Shown here in pieces: positions 1-6,911 of a stretch of DNA of 7,188 bases. The translations under genes were made by a program, and so were the position numbers. Each line of letters opens with the position of its first letter. Within the stretch, counting starts at the first letter, position 1. This DNA comes from Brevundimonas sp. UBA2388 (GTDB taxonomy: Bacteria; Pseudomonadota; Alphaproteobacteria; Caulobacterales; Caulobacteraceae): the NCBI GenBank assembly GCA_002343425.1, contig DDSO01000020.1, positions 1-7,188 on the forward strand, in the 5' to 3' direction. The notes beneath the pieces were generated by a model that saw only the letters and a program-made list of their open reading frames with translations, did not search any database and had not been told where the DNA came from.

Positions 1-1112
1 GTCGCGACGATGGCGGTCATCGGCAGCGGCTGGATCCAGAGGGTGCGGAACAGCGGCGAGGCGCGCAGACCGGGTTTCGGCTCGACCAGCAAGCGCCAGC
101 TCCGATCCGGCGCCTCGATGACCCGGCTGCCGTCGATGGCGCCATCCAGCCGGCACAGTTCGCGGGTGGTGGTGATCTCGGCCTGTTCGTGCGGACCGGG
201 CGGTTGGCCGCGCGGGATCGTGGGAGCGACCTCGGCCAGCACCGCCGCGAACCGCTCGGCGAAGGCGTGCAGTTCGGCGGGATCGGCGGTTTCCAGATAC
301 AGGCATTGCGGGCTGGAACAGGCTTGCTGTTCGATGAAGCAGACATCGTGGGCCAGCGCCCGCAGCGCGGCGGGATCGGCGCTCGATTCTTGCGCGACGT
401 AGGCGAAGGAAATCCGGTGGCCCCATTCGATCAGCCGCGCCGCCGGTGGAGTCATGGCGCGCACCGCCGCGACCGCGTCCTCGCCGCCCCAGACCACCAC
501 GCCATCGCACAACGCGAACAAGGCGCTCAAGACTTCGGGCTGGCGCGAGGACAGCCGCAGCACGTAGACGAACGGCTTCAGGGTCGGTTCCCGCTCCACC
601 AGGGCGCGCAGCAGTTTCTGGGTGAACAGACCGTCCCGGCGGCTGGTTTTCAGCAGGTTGATATTGCCGGCCAGCAAGCCTTCGATCAGGCTCATGGCCG
701 CCACGCCGCGCGCGTTGGCCGGGGTGACGTGACCGAGCACGCCGAGCGGCGCCCAGGCTTCGAAGCGATGGTCGGCATAGTCGATCCGGCGCGGGGTGAA
801 CGGCGCCGGATCGCCGAAGGCGCGCAAGACCTGATATTCCAGAGTTTCAGCGCGTAGAAATTCCGCCAGGGTTGCCAGGGTCGCGGCGTCGTCCGGCGCG
901 TCGCCGGTTTGGGTCAATTCCTCGGTTAGCGCGCGATAGAGCGGACCGTGCTGGGCCAATTCGGCGGCCAGGGCGGCGCCGGCGCGGTACAGGCGGGGTA
1001 GATCAAGGGGTTGTTGGCAGTCCTCGGCCAGGGTCGCGGCCAGGTTGGGCAGCCGGGCGGTCAGTTCGCGGTCGTCGATCCAGTCGCCGCGCCAAAGATG
1101 AATGGACGCCAT
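1..1112 (-). CDS. luxC: LuxC-family acyl-CoA / fatty acyl reductase (C-terminus outside window)
   Basis: LuxC-type reductases take an acyl group from acyl-CoA or from an acylated LuxE partner onto a cysteine and reduce it with NADPH to a fatty aldehyde; they belong to the aldehyde dehydrogenase superfamily and are cytoplasmic. I translated the minus strand by hand: 370 codons are open from the ATG at 1112-1110 to the window edge, with no stop. Family LuxC proteins are about 480 residues, so roughly the last 110 are missing. Visible motifs are the nucleotide-binding segment GHVTPAN (127-133) followed by GNINLLKTS (149-157), the VVWGGED block around 205-212, and the hallmark EQQACSSPQ with the probable nucleophile Cys265. 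The start is supported by GGAGGG six bases upstream. It is third in an operon behind luxE, which supports a reductase-synthetase pair. Family assignment is firm; substrate and pathway are unknown and no luciferase gene is in view. Confidence 0.9.
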   Translation of the reverse strand, partial: MASIHLWRGDWIDDRELTARLPNLAATLAEDCQQPLDLPRLYRAGAALAAELAQHGPLYRALTEELTQTGDAPDDAATLATLAEFLRAETLEYQVLRAFGDPAPFTPRRIDYADHRFEAWAPLGVLGHVTPANARGVAAMSLIEGLLAGNINLLKTSRRDGLFTQKLLRALVEREPTLKPFVYVLRLSSRQPEVLSALFALCDGVVVWGGEDAVAAVRAMTPPAARLIEWGHRISFAYVAQESSADPAALRALAHDVCFIEQQACSSPQCLYLETADPAELHAFAERFAAVLAEVAPTIPRGQPPGPHEQAEITTTRELCRLDGAIDGSRVIEAPDRSWRLLVEPKPGLRASPLFRTLWIQPLPMTAIVA

Positions 1113-1118
1113 GACGTT

Positions 1119-1125
1119 CCCTCCT
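1119..1125 (-). promoter_or_regulatory. Ribosome binding site of luxC, overlapping the luxE stop codon
   Basis: On the minus strand AGGAGGG lies six bases before the luxC ATG, and its first two bases are the last two of the luxE TAG stop. A ribosome terminating on luxE would sit directly on this site, so luxC translation is probably coupled to luxE. The site also fixes the luxC start. Confidence 0.8.
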
Positions 1126-2278
1126 ATTTCAGCAACTCGGCGGCAGCCATCGCGCAACTACGGTTCTTGGCCGTGCCGGCGCGGCCCAGCAACTCGAAAT
1201 ACGGGGTTTGCAAGCCGCAGCCGCAGTCCTCGCCCGGTCGCCATTGAATCAGGTCGCCCATCAGCACGCTGTGGGCCGGAACCGAGGTGATGTAGGGCGA
1301 AACCGCGTGCAGGAAGCCGGTCTGGCCCGGCCCCAGCGGTTCCAGCGTCGCCACGTCGCGGGCGAACACCCGCGCGTAGACCGGGACGTGCAGCCGGTGA
1401 CGGTCGCATTCGATGGAGGGGACGCTGTATTCCACCGCCCCGTAGCCGTCGCGGATGCGGAGATTGGGAATGCCCAGCCAGTCCTCGATCAGCGCGTACA
1501 ACTCGGTTTTGGGCACGGCGCGCTGGGCGTCCTTCTTCCAGCCGCCGCCGAAAAATACCAGCGACTCGGGGTTCAGACGCAGCTTGTCCAGTTCCAGCGC
1601 CCGCATCCGCTCCAGGGTGGCGTGCAGGAAGGCGGGAAAGCCGAGCAGCCGCACCGGCAGACCTTCGTCGGCGTAGTCCTGGAGGGCGCGGATACAACCG
1701 AAGGGATCGTATTCATGCCGGCCGCCGCCGATGTGGCGCAAGGCGTAGGCGACCCGGTGGACCGGCGCGAAGCGTGCCAGGAATTGGTTGGTGAAGGCGG
1801 TGCCCACCTGGCTGCCGGTCACCGGTTCATAGTTGAAAATCAGATAGTTGGTCGGCTGGTCCGGCGTATGCCAGCCGTAGCGGGCGAAGATGCGCGCCAC
1901 CATGGCCTGACCGACGCCGAGCGTCCAGGCGTCGAAGAACATCTGCGATTTCTGGCCGGTGGTGCCGGAGGAAGTCAGGTGCGTGGTGATGGCCTCGCGG
2001 TCGGTGGACAGGACTTCATGCTGTTTGAAGAAATTGGCGTGGATCGGTGGAATCGTGGCGCAGTCGGCGACGGTTTCCAGCCGCTCCGGCGCGAAGCGCA
2101 GCAGCGCCGTCAAGCGGGCATAGAACGGACAATGGGCGATATGCCAGGCGCAGATTTCCCGCATGGCGCGGACGAACAGTTCGTCGCTGGCCGCGTCGTG
2201 GCGATAGGGATCGGGCAGGGCGCAAAGTTCGGCGACGGTGGCCAGTCGAACGGGATCGGGCGGATTCAGGGGGGTCAT
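1124..2278 (-). CDS. luxE: LuxE-type acyl-protein synthetase
   Basis: LuxE enzymes activate a fatty (or other) acid with ATP to an acyl-adenylate, load it on their own cysteine and pass it to LuxC for reduction. The 384-residue product matches the usual family length of about 370-380. Seen in the sequence: an adenylate-forming motif SSGTTGQ (residues 103-109) after an N-terminal region with CPFYARL (50-56), a glycine-rich FFGGGWK block in the middle, and Cys375 ten residues from the C-terminus (NRSCAMAAAELLK), in the position expected for the acyl-accepting cysteine near the end of LuxE. The frame stays open upstream to 3700, but the start at ATG 2278 is preferred: AGGAG lies seven bases before it, it gives the normal family length, and it overlaps the permease stop by four bases (ATGA). 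Upstream translation in this frame is antisense-free shadow of the permease. The acyl substrate cannot be told from sequence. Confidence 0.9.
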   Translation of the reverse strand: MTPLNPPDPVRLATVAELCALPDPYRHDAASDELFVRAMREICAWHIAHCPFYARLTALLRFAPERLETVADCATIPPIHANFFKQHEVLSTDREAITTHLTSSGTTGQKSQMFFDAWTLGVGQAMVARIFARYGWHTPDQPTNYLIFNYEPVTGSQVGTAFTNQFLARFAPVHRVAYALRHIGGGRHEYDPFGCIRALQDYADEGLPVRLLGFPAFLHATLERMRALELDKLRLNPESLVFFGGGWKKDAQRAVPKTELYALIEDWLGIPNLRIRDGYGAVEYSVPSIECDRHRLHVPVYARVFARDVATLEPLGPGQTGFLHAVSPYITSVPAHSVLMGDLIQWRPGEDCGCGLQTPYFELLGRAGTAKNRSCAMAAAELLK

Positions 2279-3882
2279 GCCGAGTCTCCTGGCGTGGCGG
2301 AGGAATCCGCCATGGAGCGGCGCAGCGCCGGGGTCGGCCAACTGCCGCGCACCGCCCAGAAGTAGAACAACAGGCCGGTCAGGGCGACGACCGCTTCGTC
2401 CCAGCCTGCATCGGACAACAGCCCCAAGCCGTTGAACTCCCGGCCGCCGATCCAGGACAGCCCGGCCACGGCGACCAGATAATTCACCAACCAGGCGCCG
2501 CCCCGCCACTGGTCGCGCCAGTGGGGCCAGCCGGCGCGATGTTGATAGTACAGGAAAATCGGCAGGCCGGCGGCGATCAGCAGCAGCAGTTGCCCCGGCT
2601 TGGGCCAGCTCGACCAGTACAGCAGCAGGGTGATCACCACGAAACTCAGGGGCGCGGCCCCGCGCAGGCCGGGCATCCGAACCGCGTCGGCGTCGTGGCT
2701 CCAGCGGCGCAGCGCCAGGGCGGCGGCCGGCGCGGCGATGAACGTCAGGGTCAGCATGACGCCGATCATCCCGGCCAGAAAACCCCAGCCCCGGAACAGC
2801 CAGAGGAAGCCCAGCCCGATGAGGAAGCACAGCAACAGCGCCAGGCGCGGATTCTGATAGCGCGGGTCCACGCGCCGCGCCCAGACCGGCATGTAGCCGG
2901 ATTCGCTCATGCCCAGGGCCATACGGCTGGTGGCGGTCAGGCAAACCGTGCCGGAACCGGTCGGCGACACCACGGCGTCGGCGTAGATCAGCAGCACGAC
3001 CAGATTCAGATTCAGGGTCATGGCCAGGTCGAGAAACGGCGAACCGAAGTTCAATCCTTTCCAGCCGTGGGCCTGGATTTGGACGGGGTCCACCGCGCCG
3101 ATGAAGGCGACTTGCAGGCACAGGTAGACCAGCAGACAGATAGCGAAGGTCAGGAACAGCGACCGAGGCAGCGTGCGGCGGGGATTGATCGCCTCGCCGG
3201 CCAGGTTGGCGGTCTGTTGGAAGCCGTTGAAGGTGTACACGATGCCGCCGACCGAGATGGCGGTCAGCACGGCGTTCCACCCGTTGGGCGCGAATTCGGC
3301 GGAACCGACGCCGAAGTTTTCCGGGTGGAAGCGTTCGGCCAACAGCAGTCCGGCGGTGAGCAGCGGGGTGATCAGCTTGAACAGGGTGACGACGGTGGTG
3401 GTGCTCAGCAACAGCTTGAGCGACCAGTAGTTGAGCAGCAAATAGCCGACCATGAAGCCGCTGGCCACCAGCAGGCCGGTGGTGGTCATCTGCTGGGTCG
3501 CCGGATCGAGCAGGCCGCGCAGCGCGGGTTGGTCCGCCAGATACGCCACCGTGGCCGAGGCTTCCGACGGGATCACCGCGACGAAACCCAGCCAGTTGAC
3601 CCAGGCGATGATGAAACTGGCCAGCGAGCCATGGGTGTATTCCAGATAGCGGCCCAGGCCGCCGGAGGCCGGCAGGCGGGCGCTGACTTCGGCCAGGCAC
3701 AGGCCGATGAGCATCATCGCCGCCGCGCCGATCAGCCAGGACACGATGGCCGCTGGCCCGGCGATCTGAGCGGCGCGGTAGGCGGCGAACAGCCAGCCGG
3801 AGCCAATGGTGGTGGTGACGCCGATGAAGGTCAGACCGATGACGCCGATGCGGCGCTGGAGCGGTTCATCCTGAAGCAGCAT
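2275..3882 (-). CDS. APC-superfamily amino acid permease
   Basis: A 535-residue, strongly hydrophobic inner-membrane transporter of the amino acid-polyamine-organocation superfamily, expected to import an amino acid or amine by cation symport or to exchange it. Seen: about 12-14 membrane segments, roughly at 13-37, 43-68, 88-112, 135-152, 157-181, 203-225, 241-264, 283-305, 345-363, 367-391, 411-446, 463-478 and 497-512. The first segment carries the substrate-backbone motif TTIGSGW (24-30), and GEAINPRRTLPRS (229-241) after segment 6 is a typical APC loop. The general look, including HPENFG after segment 5, recalls the YveA/AspP aspartate-proton symporter group, but the substrate is uncertain. 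The ATG at 3882 is supported by AAGGGGGA eight bases upstream. It is the first gene of the operon and overlaps luxE by four bases, so transport and acyl activation are probably co-expressed; why they belong together is not clear. Confidence 0.9.
   Translation of the reverse strand: MLLQDEPLQRRIGVIGLTFIGVTTTIGSGWLFAAYRAAQIAGPAAIVSWLIGAAAMMLIGLCLAEVSARLPASGGLGRYLEYTHGSLASFIIAWVNWLGFVAVIPSEASATVAYLADQPALRGLLDPATQQMTTTGLLVASGFMVGYLLLNYWSLKLLLSTTTVVTLFKLITPLLTAGLLLAERFHPENFGVGSAEFAPNGWNAVLTAISVGGIVYTFNGFQQTANLAGEAINPRRTLPRSLFLTFAICLLVYLCLQVAFIGAVDPVQIQAHGWKGLNFGSPFLDLAMTLNLNLVVLLIYADAVVSPTGSGTVCLTATSRMALGMSESGYMPVWARRVDPRYQNPRLALLLCFLIGLGFLWLFRGWGFLAGMIGVMLTLTFIAAPAAALALRRWSHDADAVRMPGLRGAAPLSFVVITLLLYWSSWPKPGQLLLLIAAGLPIFLYYQHRAGWPHWRDQWRGGAWLVNYLVAVAGLSWIGGREFNGLGLLSDAGWDEAVVALTGLLFYFWAVRGSWPTPALRRSMADSSATPGDSA
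2286..2290 (-). promoter_or_regulatory. Ribosome binding site of luxE
   Basis: AGGAG on the minus strand, seven bases before the ATG at 2278, inside the last codons of the permease gene. It decides the luxE start against the much longer open frame that extends upstream to 3700. Confidence 0.75.
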
Positions 3883-3890
3883 GGTGTTTT

Positions 3891-3898
3891 TCCCCCTT
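3891..3898 (-). promoter_or_regulatory. Ribosome binding site of the permease gene
   Basis: AAGGGGGA on the minus strand, eight bases before the ATG at 3882. A good though not perfect Shine-Dalgarno match; it supports the chosen permease start. Confidence 0.65.
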
Positions 3899-3908
3899 GA
3901 CGGCGATT

Positions 3909-3921
3909 TCCGACAATCGGA
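3909..3921. repeat. Short inverted repeat in the permease leader
   Basis: TCCGA-CAA-TCGGA, a perfect 5-bp inverted repeat with a three-base centre. It lies between the predicted permease transcription start (about 3945) and the permease ribosome binding site, so it could be an operator or a small leader hairpin. It is short enough to occur by chance. Confidence 0.3.
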
Positions 3922-3951
3922 GGTATTTTATTTCCTTCACTCTATTACGAA

Positions 3952-3981
3952 ATTATATCACGTAAATCTGACAAAGTGGAA
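3952..3981 (-). promoter_or_regulatory. Sigma-70 promoter with extended -10 for the permease-luxE-luxC operon
   Basis: The minus strand carries TGATATAAT at 3960-3952: a perfect TATAAT (3957-3952) with the TGn extension. The -35 is poor; the best spaced candidate is TTCCAC at 3981-3976 with an 18-base spacer. Extended -10 promoters tolerate weak -35 elements. The predicted start of transcription is near 3945, giving a leader of about 60 bases before the permease ATG. Prediction from consensus only. Confidence 0.55.
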
Positions 3982-3997
3982 TCAAGAATAATCAAAT
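3968..3997 (+). promoter_or_regulatory. Weak candidate promoter for the SEFIR gene
   Basis: CTGACA (3968-3973, five of six -35 matches) is followed after 18 bases by TCAAAT (3992-3997, four of six -10 matches). It would give a leader of about 100 bases before the ATG at 4102. It overlaps the -35 side of the divergent permease promoter, so the two directions could compete. A modest match in AT-rich DNA. Confidence 0.25.
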
Positions 3998-4076
3998 ACA
4001 TGGATTCGGACACAGTAAAACCAGGCTGATCAAGGTAACCTAAACTTTTCCCAAGACAGCCACGCCGCCGCGCCCC

Positions 4077-4098
4077 GTCAACCGATCCAAGTCAACCG
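4077..4098 (+). repeat. 8-bp direct repeat just upstream of the SEFIR start
   Basis: GTCAACCG occurs at 4077-4084 and again at 4091-4098, 14 bases apart, ending three bases before the ATG. No Shine-Dalgarno sequence is seen here, so the pair occupies the place where a ribosome binding site would normally lie. It could be a regulatory site or chance. Confidence 0.4.
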
Positions 4099-4101
4099 CT
4101 T

Positions 4102-4635
4102 ATGAGCACTCCCAATATTTTTATCAGCTACAGCCACGATTCCGACGAACACCGCGAGCGGGTGCTCGGTTTGTCCGAGCGACTGCGGGCCGATGGCGTC
4201 GCCACGATCCTGGATCGCTACGTGAACGGTTCCCCGCCCGAAGGCTGGCCGCGCTGGATGCTGAACGGTCTCGACGCGGCCACGCATGTGCTGTGCGTCT
4301 GCACGGAGACCTACTACCGGCGCTTTCGCGGCCAGGAAGTGCCCGGCAAGGGCAAGGGCGTCGATTGGGAAGGCGCGTTGATAACACAGGGGCTTTACGA
4401 TGCGCGTAGCGTCTCCAACCAATTCATTCCGGTGCTGTTCGACCGGGCCGACGAGCCGCACATTCCCGAACCGCTGCGGGCGCAGACTTTCTATGTGCTG
4501 GATTCGGAAGCGGGTTATCAGGCGCTCTACGACGCCCTGCTGAACCAAAGCGGTGTGGAGCCGGGCACGGTCGGTGCATTGAAGCGGAAGCCGCGCCCGA
4601 CCGGCCGACCGCTAAGTTTTGACCCCAGCCCTTAG
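4102..4635 (+). CDS. SEFIR (TIR-like) domain protein, N-terminal part of a split SEFIR-STAND-TPR gene
   Basis: The 177-residue product is almost entirely one SEFIR domain, the TIR-related fold used in bacteria as an effector of single-protein anti-phage and NLR-like systems, where characterised members deplete NAD+. Seen: IFISYSHDSDEHRERVL (6-22) as the first strand and box, LRADGVATILDRY (28-40), GWPRWM (48-53), VLCVCTETYY (63-72), and GVDWEGALI (86-94), where Glu90 is a candidate catalytic acid by analogy with TIR NADases. A basic, proline-rich linker follows (KRKPRPTGRP) and then TAG at 4633-4635. The ATG at 4102 starts directly before the first strand, as is usual in the family, but has no visible Shine-Dalgarno sequence. 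Homologues as I know them continue straight into an NTPase; here that part lies in the -1 frame next door, so this ORF is probably a fragment, or would need frameshifting to give the full protein. Confidence 0.85.
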   Translation: MSTPNIFISYSHDSDEHRERVLGLSERLRADGVATILDRYVNGSPPEGWPRWMLNGLDAATHVLCVCTETYYRRFRGQEVPGKGKGVDWEGALITQGLYDARSVSNQFIPVLFDRADEPHIPEPLRAQTFYVLDSEAGYQALYDALLNQSGVEPGTVGALKRKPRPTGRPLSFDPSP

Positions 4636-4637
4636 CC

Positions 4638-4674
4638 GACTCGCCGGAATCCGGCCGGCGCTCGCCGGCGAGTC
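4638..4674. repeat. GC-rich hairpin (10-bp perfect stem) at the frame break
   Basis: GACTCGCCGG at 4638-4647 and its exact complement CCGGCGAGTC at 4665-4674 enclose a 17-base loop. Nested alternatives exist: a 12-bp palindrome at 4661-4672, and a 6-bp stem 4642-4647 / 4655-4660. The stem begins two bases after the SEFIR TAG. No T-run follows, so it is a poor intrinsic terminator. It may be a REP-like element inserted in the linker, or a frameshift-stimulating structure. It is translated as linker in the NTPase frame. Confidence 0.8.
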
Positions 4675-4697
4675 TAGCTTCCAACGCGCCGAACGGG

Positions 4698-6911
4698 TTG
4701 CGGTGGGACATTTCCCGCATCCTCAAATACGCCCCCGCCGACTTGATCGGCCGCCAGGCCGAAACCCGGCTCCTCGATGACGCCTGGGCCAAGGTGCAAA
4801 GCGGCGAGTCGAACCGCCCCCGCATTCTCACCTTCGTCGCGCTGGGCGGCGAAGGAAAAACTTCGCTGGTTGCCCACTGGGCCGCCGCGCTGTCCGCCCA
4901 AGGCTGGCCCGGCTGCGCCGCCGCGTTTGCGTGGAGCTTCTACAGTCAGGGCACGCGCGATCAATCGGCCGCCTCTTCCGACATCTTCCTCAAGGAAGCC
5001 CTGACCTTCTTCGGCGACGACGCGGACAAGGCATTGGCGGCTAGCAACGCCGGCGCGTTCGAGAAAGGCCAGCGTCTCGCCCGCGTCGTCGGCGAGCGGA
5101 AGAACCTGCTGGTTCTCGACGGCCTCGAACCGCTGCAATACGCCCCCGCTTCACCCACGCCGGGCGAACTCAAGGATCAGGGCGTCGCCGCCTTGCTCAA
5201 GGGCTTGGCGCAACACAACCGGGGCCTGTGCCTCGTCACCACCCGCTGTACGCTGCCCGACCTCAAAGCCTTCCGGCAGACCACCACGCCGGAAGTGGCG
5301 CTGCATCGCCTATCTCGCGCCGCTGGCGTGGATCTGCTCAAAAAGCTTGGCGTGCGCGGTACGGCGCGGGAATTCGAAAGGCTGGTCGAAGACGTGAAAG
5401 GCCACGCGCTCACCCTGACCTTGCTCGGCGGGTTCCTGCATCGCGCCTTTGGCGGCGACATCCGCCAGCGCGACTGTGTGAAGTTCGAGAAAGCCGACGC
5501 CAAGATCGACGGCGGCCACGCCTTGCGGACGGTGGCGGCTTACGAGCAATGGCTGTTGGGCGGCGGCGGCAAGGAAGGCCGGCGCGAAGTGGCCGTGCTG
5601 CGGCTCGTGGGCCTGTTCGACCGGCCCGCCGACGCCGCTTGCCTGGCAGCGCTACGGCGCGAGCCCATCCCCGGCCTGACCGAACCGCTGGATGGGCTAA
5701 ACGACGACGACTGGGAATTCTGCCTGAGCGGCCTCGAAGCCGCGCGCCTGCTCGCGGTGAACCGCGACGCGACCGGCGCGCTGATTGCGCTCGACGCGCA
5801 TCCGCACCTCCGGGCCTATTTCGCCCAACAACTGCGCGAGACGAACGCCGCCGCCTGGCGCGCGGCCCACCGGCGGCTGTACGAGCACCTGCGCGCGAGC
5901 ACGCCGGACCGGGACGCGCCCACCCTCGAAGACCTCCAGCCGCTCTATCAGGCCGTGGCTCACGGTTGTTTGACGGGAATGCAGCAAGCGGCGTGCGACA
6001 AGGTTTACAAAGACCGTATCTTACGAGGGCAAGAAAACTACAGCTCGTTCAAGCTCGGCGCGTTCGGTTCGGATTTGGGCGCCGTCGCCTGCTTTTTCGA
6101 GCAACCCTGGCGGCGTGTCTCGCCCGCGCTCTCGGAACCGGATCAAGCGTGGCTGCTGCATGAAGCCGCGTTCCGCCTGCGCGCCTTGGGTCGGCTGACC
6201 GAAGCCCTCGAACCGATGCGGGCTGGGCTGGAAGCGTGCGTCAAGCAGGAGGATTGGAAACAAGCCGCCATCGGCGCCAGCAACCTGAGCGAACTGGAGC
6301 TGACGCTGGGCGATGTAGCCGATGCGGTAGCGGACGCTACGCAGTCTGTGATCTACGCTGATCGCAGCGGCGATTGGGCGCGGAGGATGAGGAGACGCGC
6401 AACTCACGCCGACGCTTTGCATCAAGCGGGCCGTTGGGACGAGGCAGAAGCGTGTTTTTGCGAGGCCGAGCGGATGCAGGCCGAACGGCAGCCCGACTAC
6501 CCGCTGCTCTACTCGCTGCAAGGCTTCCGGTACGGCGACCTGCTCCTCGTCGCCGCCGAACGCGCCGCGTGGCGAACCGTTCTCCCCTCGCCCTCTGGGA
6601 GAGGGGTTGGGGGTGAGGGTCTTGCCGAAGCCTGCCGCGCCGTTTCCCGGCGGACGGCGCAGACGCTCAAGTGGGTGAAGGCGCAGAACTGGCTCCTCGA
6701 CATCGCTATCGACCATCTCACCTTGGGCCGCGCCGCGCTGTACGAGGCGATCCTGACCGCCGCCGATGTTCGCCGCTCCCAGTCCGACATAGAGCGGGCC
6801 GTGGCCGGCCTCTGCCGCGCTGGCGACGTTGAGTTTGTTGCCCGTGCCCTCCTCACCTGTGCCTGGCTGCGGCATCTCCTCGGCGCGCGCAGCGGTTCCG
6901 ACAGTGCCTAG
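4698..6911 (+). CDS. STAND NTPase with TPR-like C-terminal region, central part of the split gene
   Basis: STAND NTPases are the switch module of NLR-like proteins: ligand sensing by C-terminal repeats drives nucleotide-dependent oligomerisation that activates the effector, here SEFIR. From the nominal TTG at 4698 the product is 737 residues. Seen: a lead-in DISRILKYAPADLIGRQAE (4-22), Walker A GGEGKTSL (50-57), Walker B LLVLDGLE (137-144), sensor LVTTR (179-183), a GHALTL motif (235-240) matching the GLPL position, then a winged-helix-like region and TPR-like helical repeats at about 485-617. The TTG has no Shine-Dalgarno site and no in-frame ATG is near; the frame is open back to 4623, adding a linker. 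It is therefore most likely not an independent start but the continuation of the SEFIR ORF after a one-base frame change. Residues 629-641 come from an inserted palindromic repeat. TAG 6909-6911 ends the frame prematurely. Confidence 0.85.
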   Translation: MRWDISRILKYAPADLIGRQAETRLLDDAWAKVQSGESNRPRILTFVALGGEGKTSLVAHWAAALSAQGWPGCAAAFAWSFYSQGTRDQSAASSDIFLKEALTFFGDDADKALAASNAGAFEKGQRLARVVGERKNLLVLDGLEPLQYAPASPTPGELKDQGVAALLKGLAQHNRGLCLVTTRCTLPDLKAFRQTTTPEVALHRLSRAAGVDLLKKLGVRGTAREFERLVEDVKGHALTLTLLGGFLHRAFGGDIRQRDCVKFEKADAKIDGGHALRTVAAYEQWLLGGGGKEGRREVAVLRLVGLFDRPADAACLAALRREPIPGLTEPLDGLNDDDWEFCLSGLEAARLLAVNRDATGALIALDAHPHLRAYFAQQLRETNAAAWRAAHRRLYEHLRASTPDRDAPTLEDLQPLYQAVAHGCLTGMQQAACDKVYKDRILRGQENYSSFKLGAFGSDLGAVACFFEQPWRRVSPALSEPDQAWLLHEAAFRLRALGRLTEALEPMRAGLEACVKQEDWKQAAIGASNLSELELTLGDVADAVADATQSVIYADRSGDWARRMRRRATHADALHQAGRWDEAEACFCEAERMQAERQPDYPLLYSLQGFRYGDLLLVAAERAAWRTVLPSPSGRGVGGEGLAEACRAVSRRTAQTLKWVKAQNWLLDIAIDHLTLGRAALYEAILTAADVRRSQSDIERAVAGLCRAGDVEFVARALLTCAWLRHLLGARSGSDSA
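6582..6620 (+). repeat. Dispersed palindromic repeat inserted in frame in the TPR region
   Basis: The sequence holds CCCTCT-GGG-AGAGGG (6591-6605, a 6-bp stem) flanked by outer CCCTC (6585-6589) and GAGGG (6615-6619). The plus strand reads as PSPSGRGVGGEG, the minus strand as LTPNPSPRGRG. Both are well-known translations of a small palindromic repeat that is scattered through many proteobacterial genomes. It replaces 13 residues (629-641 of the NTPase ORF) without breaking the frame, in a gap between helices after ERAAWRT. Confidence 0.8.

Larger units (their letters stand above)
3883..4101. other. AT-rich divergent intergenic region
   Basis: These 219 bases separate the start of the minus-strand permease-luxE-luxC operon from the start of the plus-strand SEFIR gene. 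The stretch 3924-4020 is clearly AT-rich against the GC-rich coding DNA around it. I see no coding potential, tRNA or other RNA gene. It holds promoter-like sites for both directions, a 5-bp-stem inverted repeat and an 8-bp direct repeat, listed separately. Confidence 0.8.

Noticed and set aside
1208..2365. Plus-strand open frame of 385 codons opposite luxE
   Set aside because: Antisense shadow; the minus strand encodes a full-length LuxE-family protein with the expected motifs.
2279..3700. N-terminal extension of the luxE frame giving an 858-residue protein
   Set aside because: The extension overlaps the permease in another frame, is Arg/Pro/Gly-rich without domains, and a good ribosome binding site precedes ATG 2278.
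2047..3900. Long plus-strand open frame of 617 codons opposite the permease and luxE
   Set aside because: The product is Gln/Gly/Arg/Asp-rich low-complexity sequence without domains, the mirror of a GC-biased membrane protein gene. The minus-strand genes have clear family motifs and ribosome binding sites.
4638..4674. Intrinsic terminator after the SEFIR ORF
   Set aside because: The stem is strong, but no T-run follows and the loop is 17 bases. The downstream frame continues the same protein family, so termination here is unlikely.
6909..6911. TAG recoded as an amino acid in this organism
   Set aside because: TAG also ends luxE at a sensible family length with the next ribosome binding site on top of it, so it works as a real stop here.
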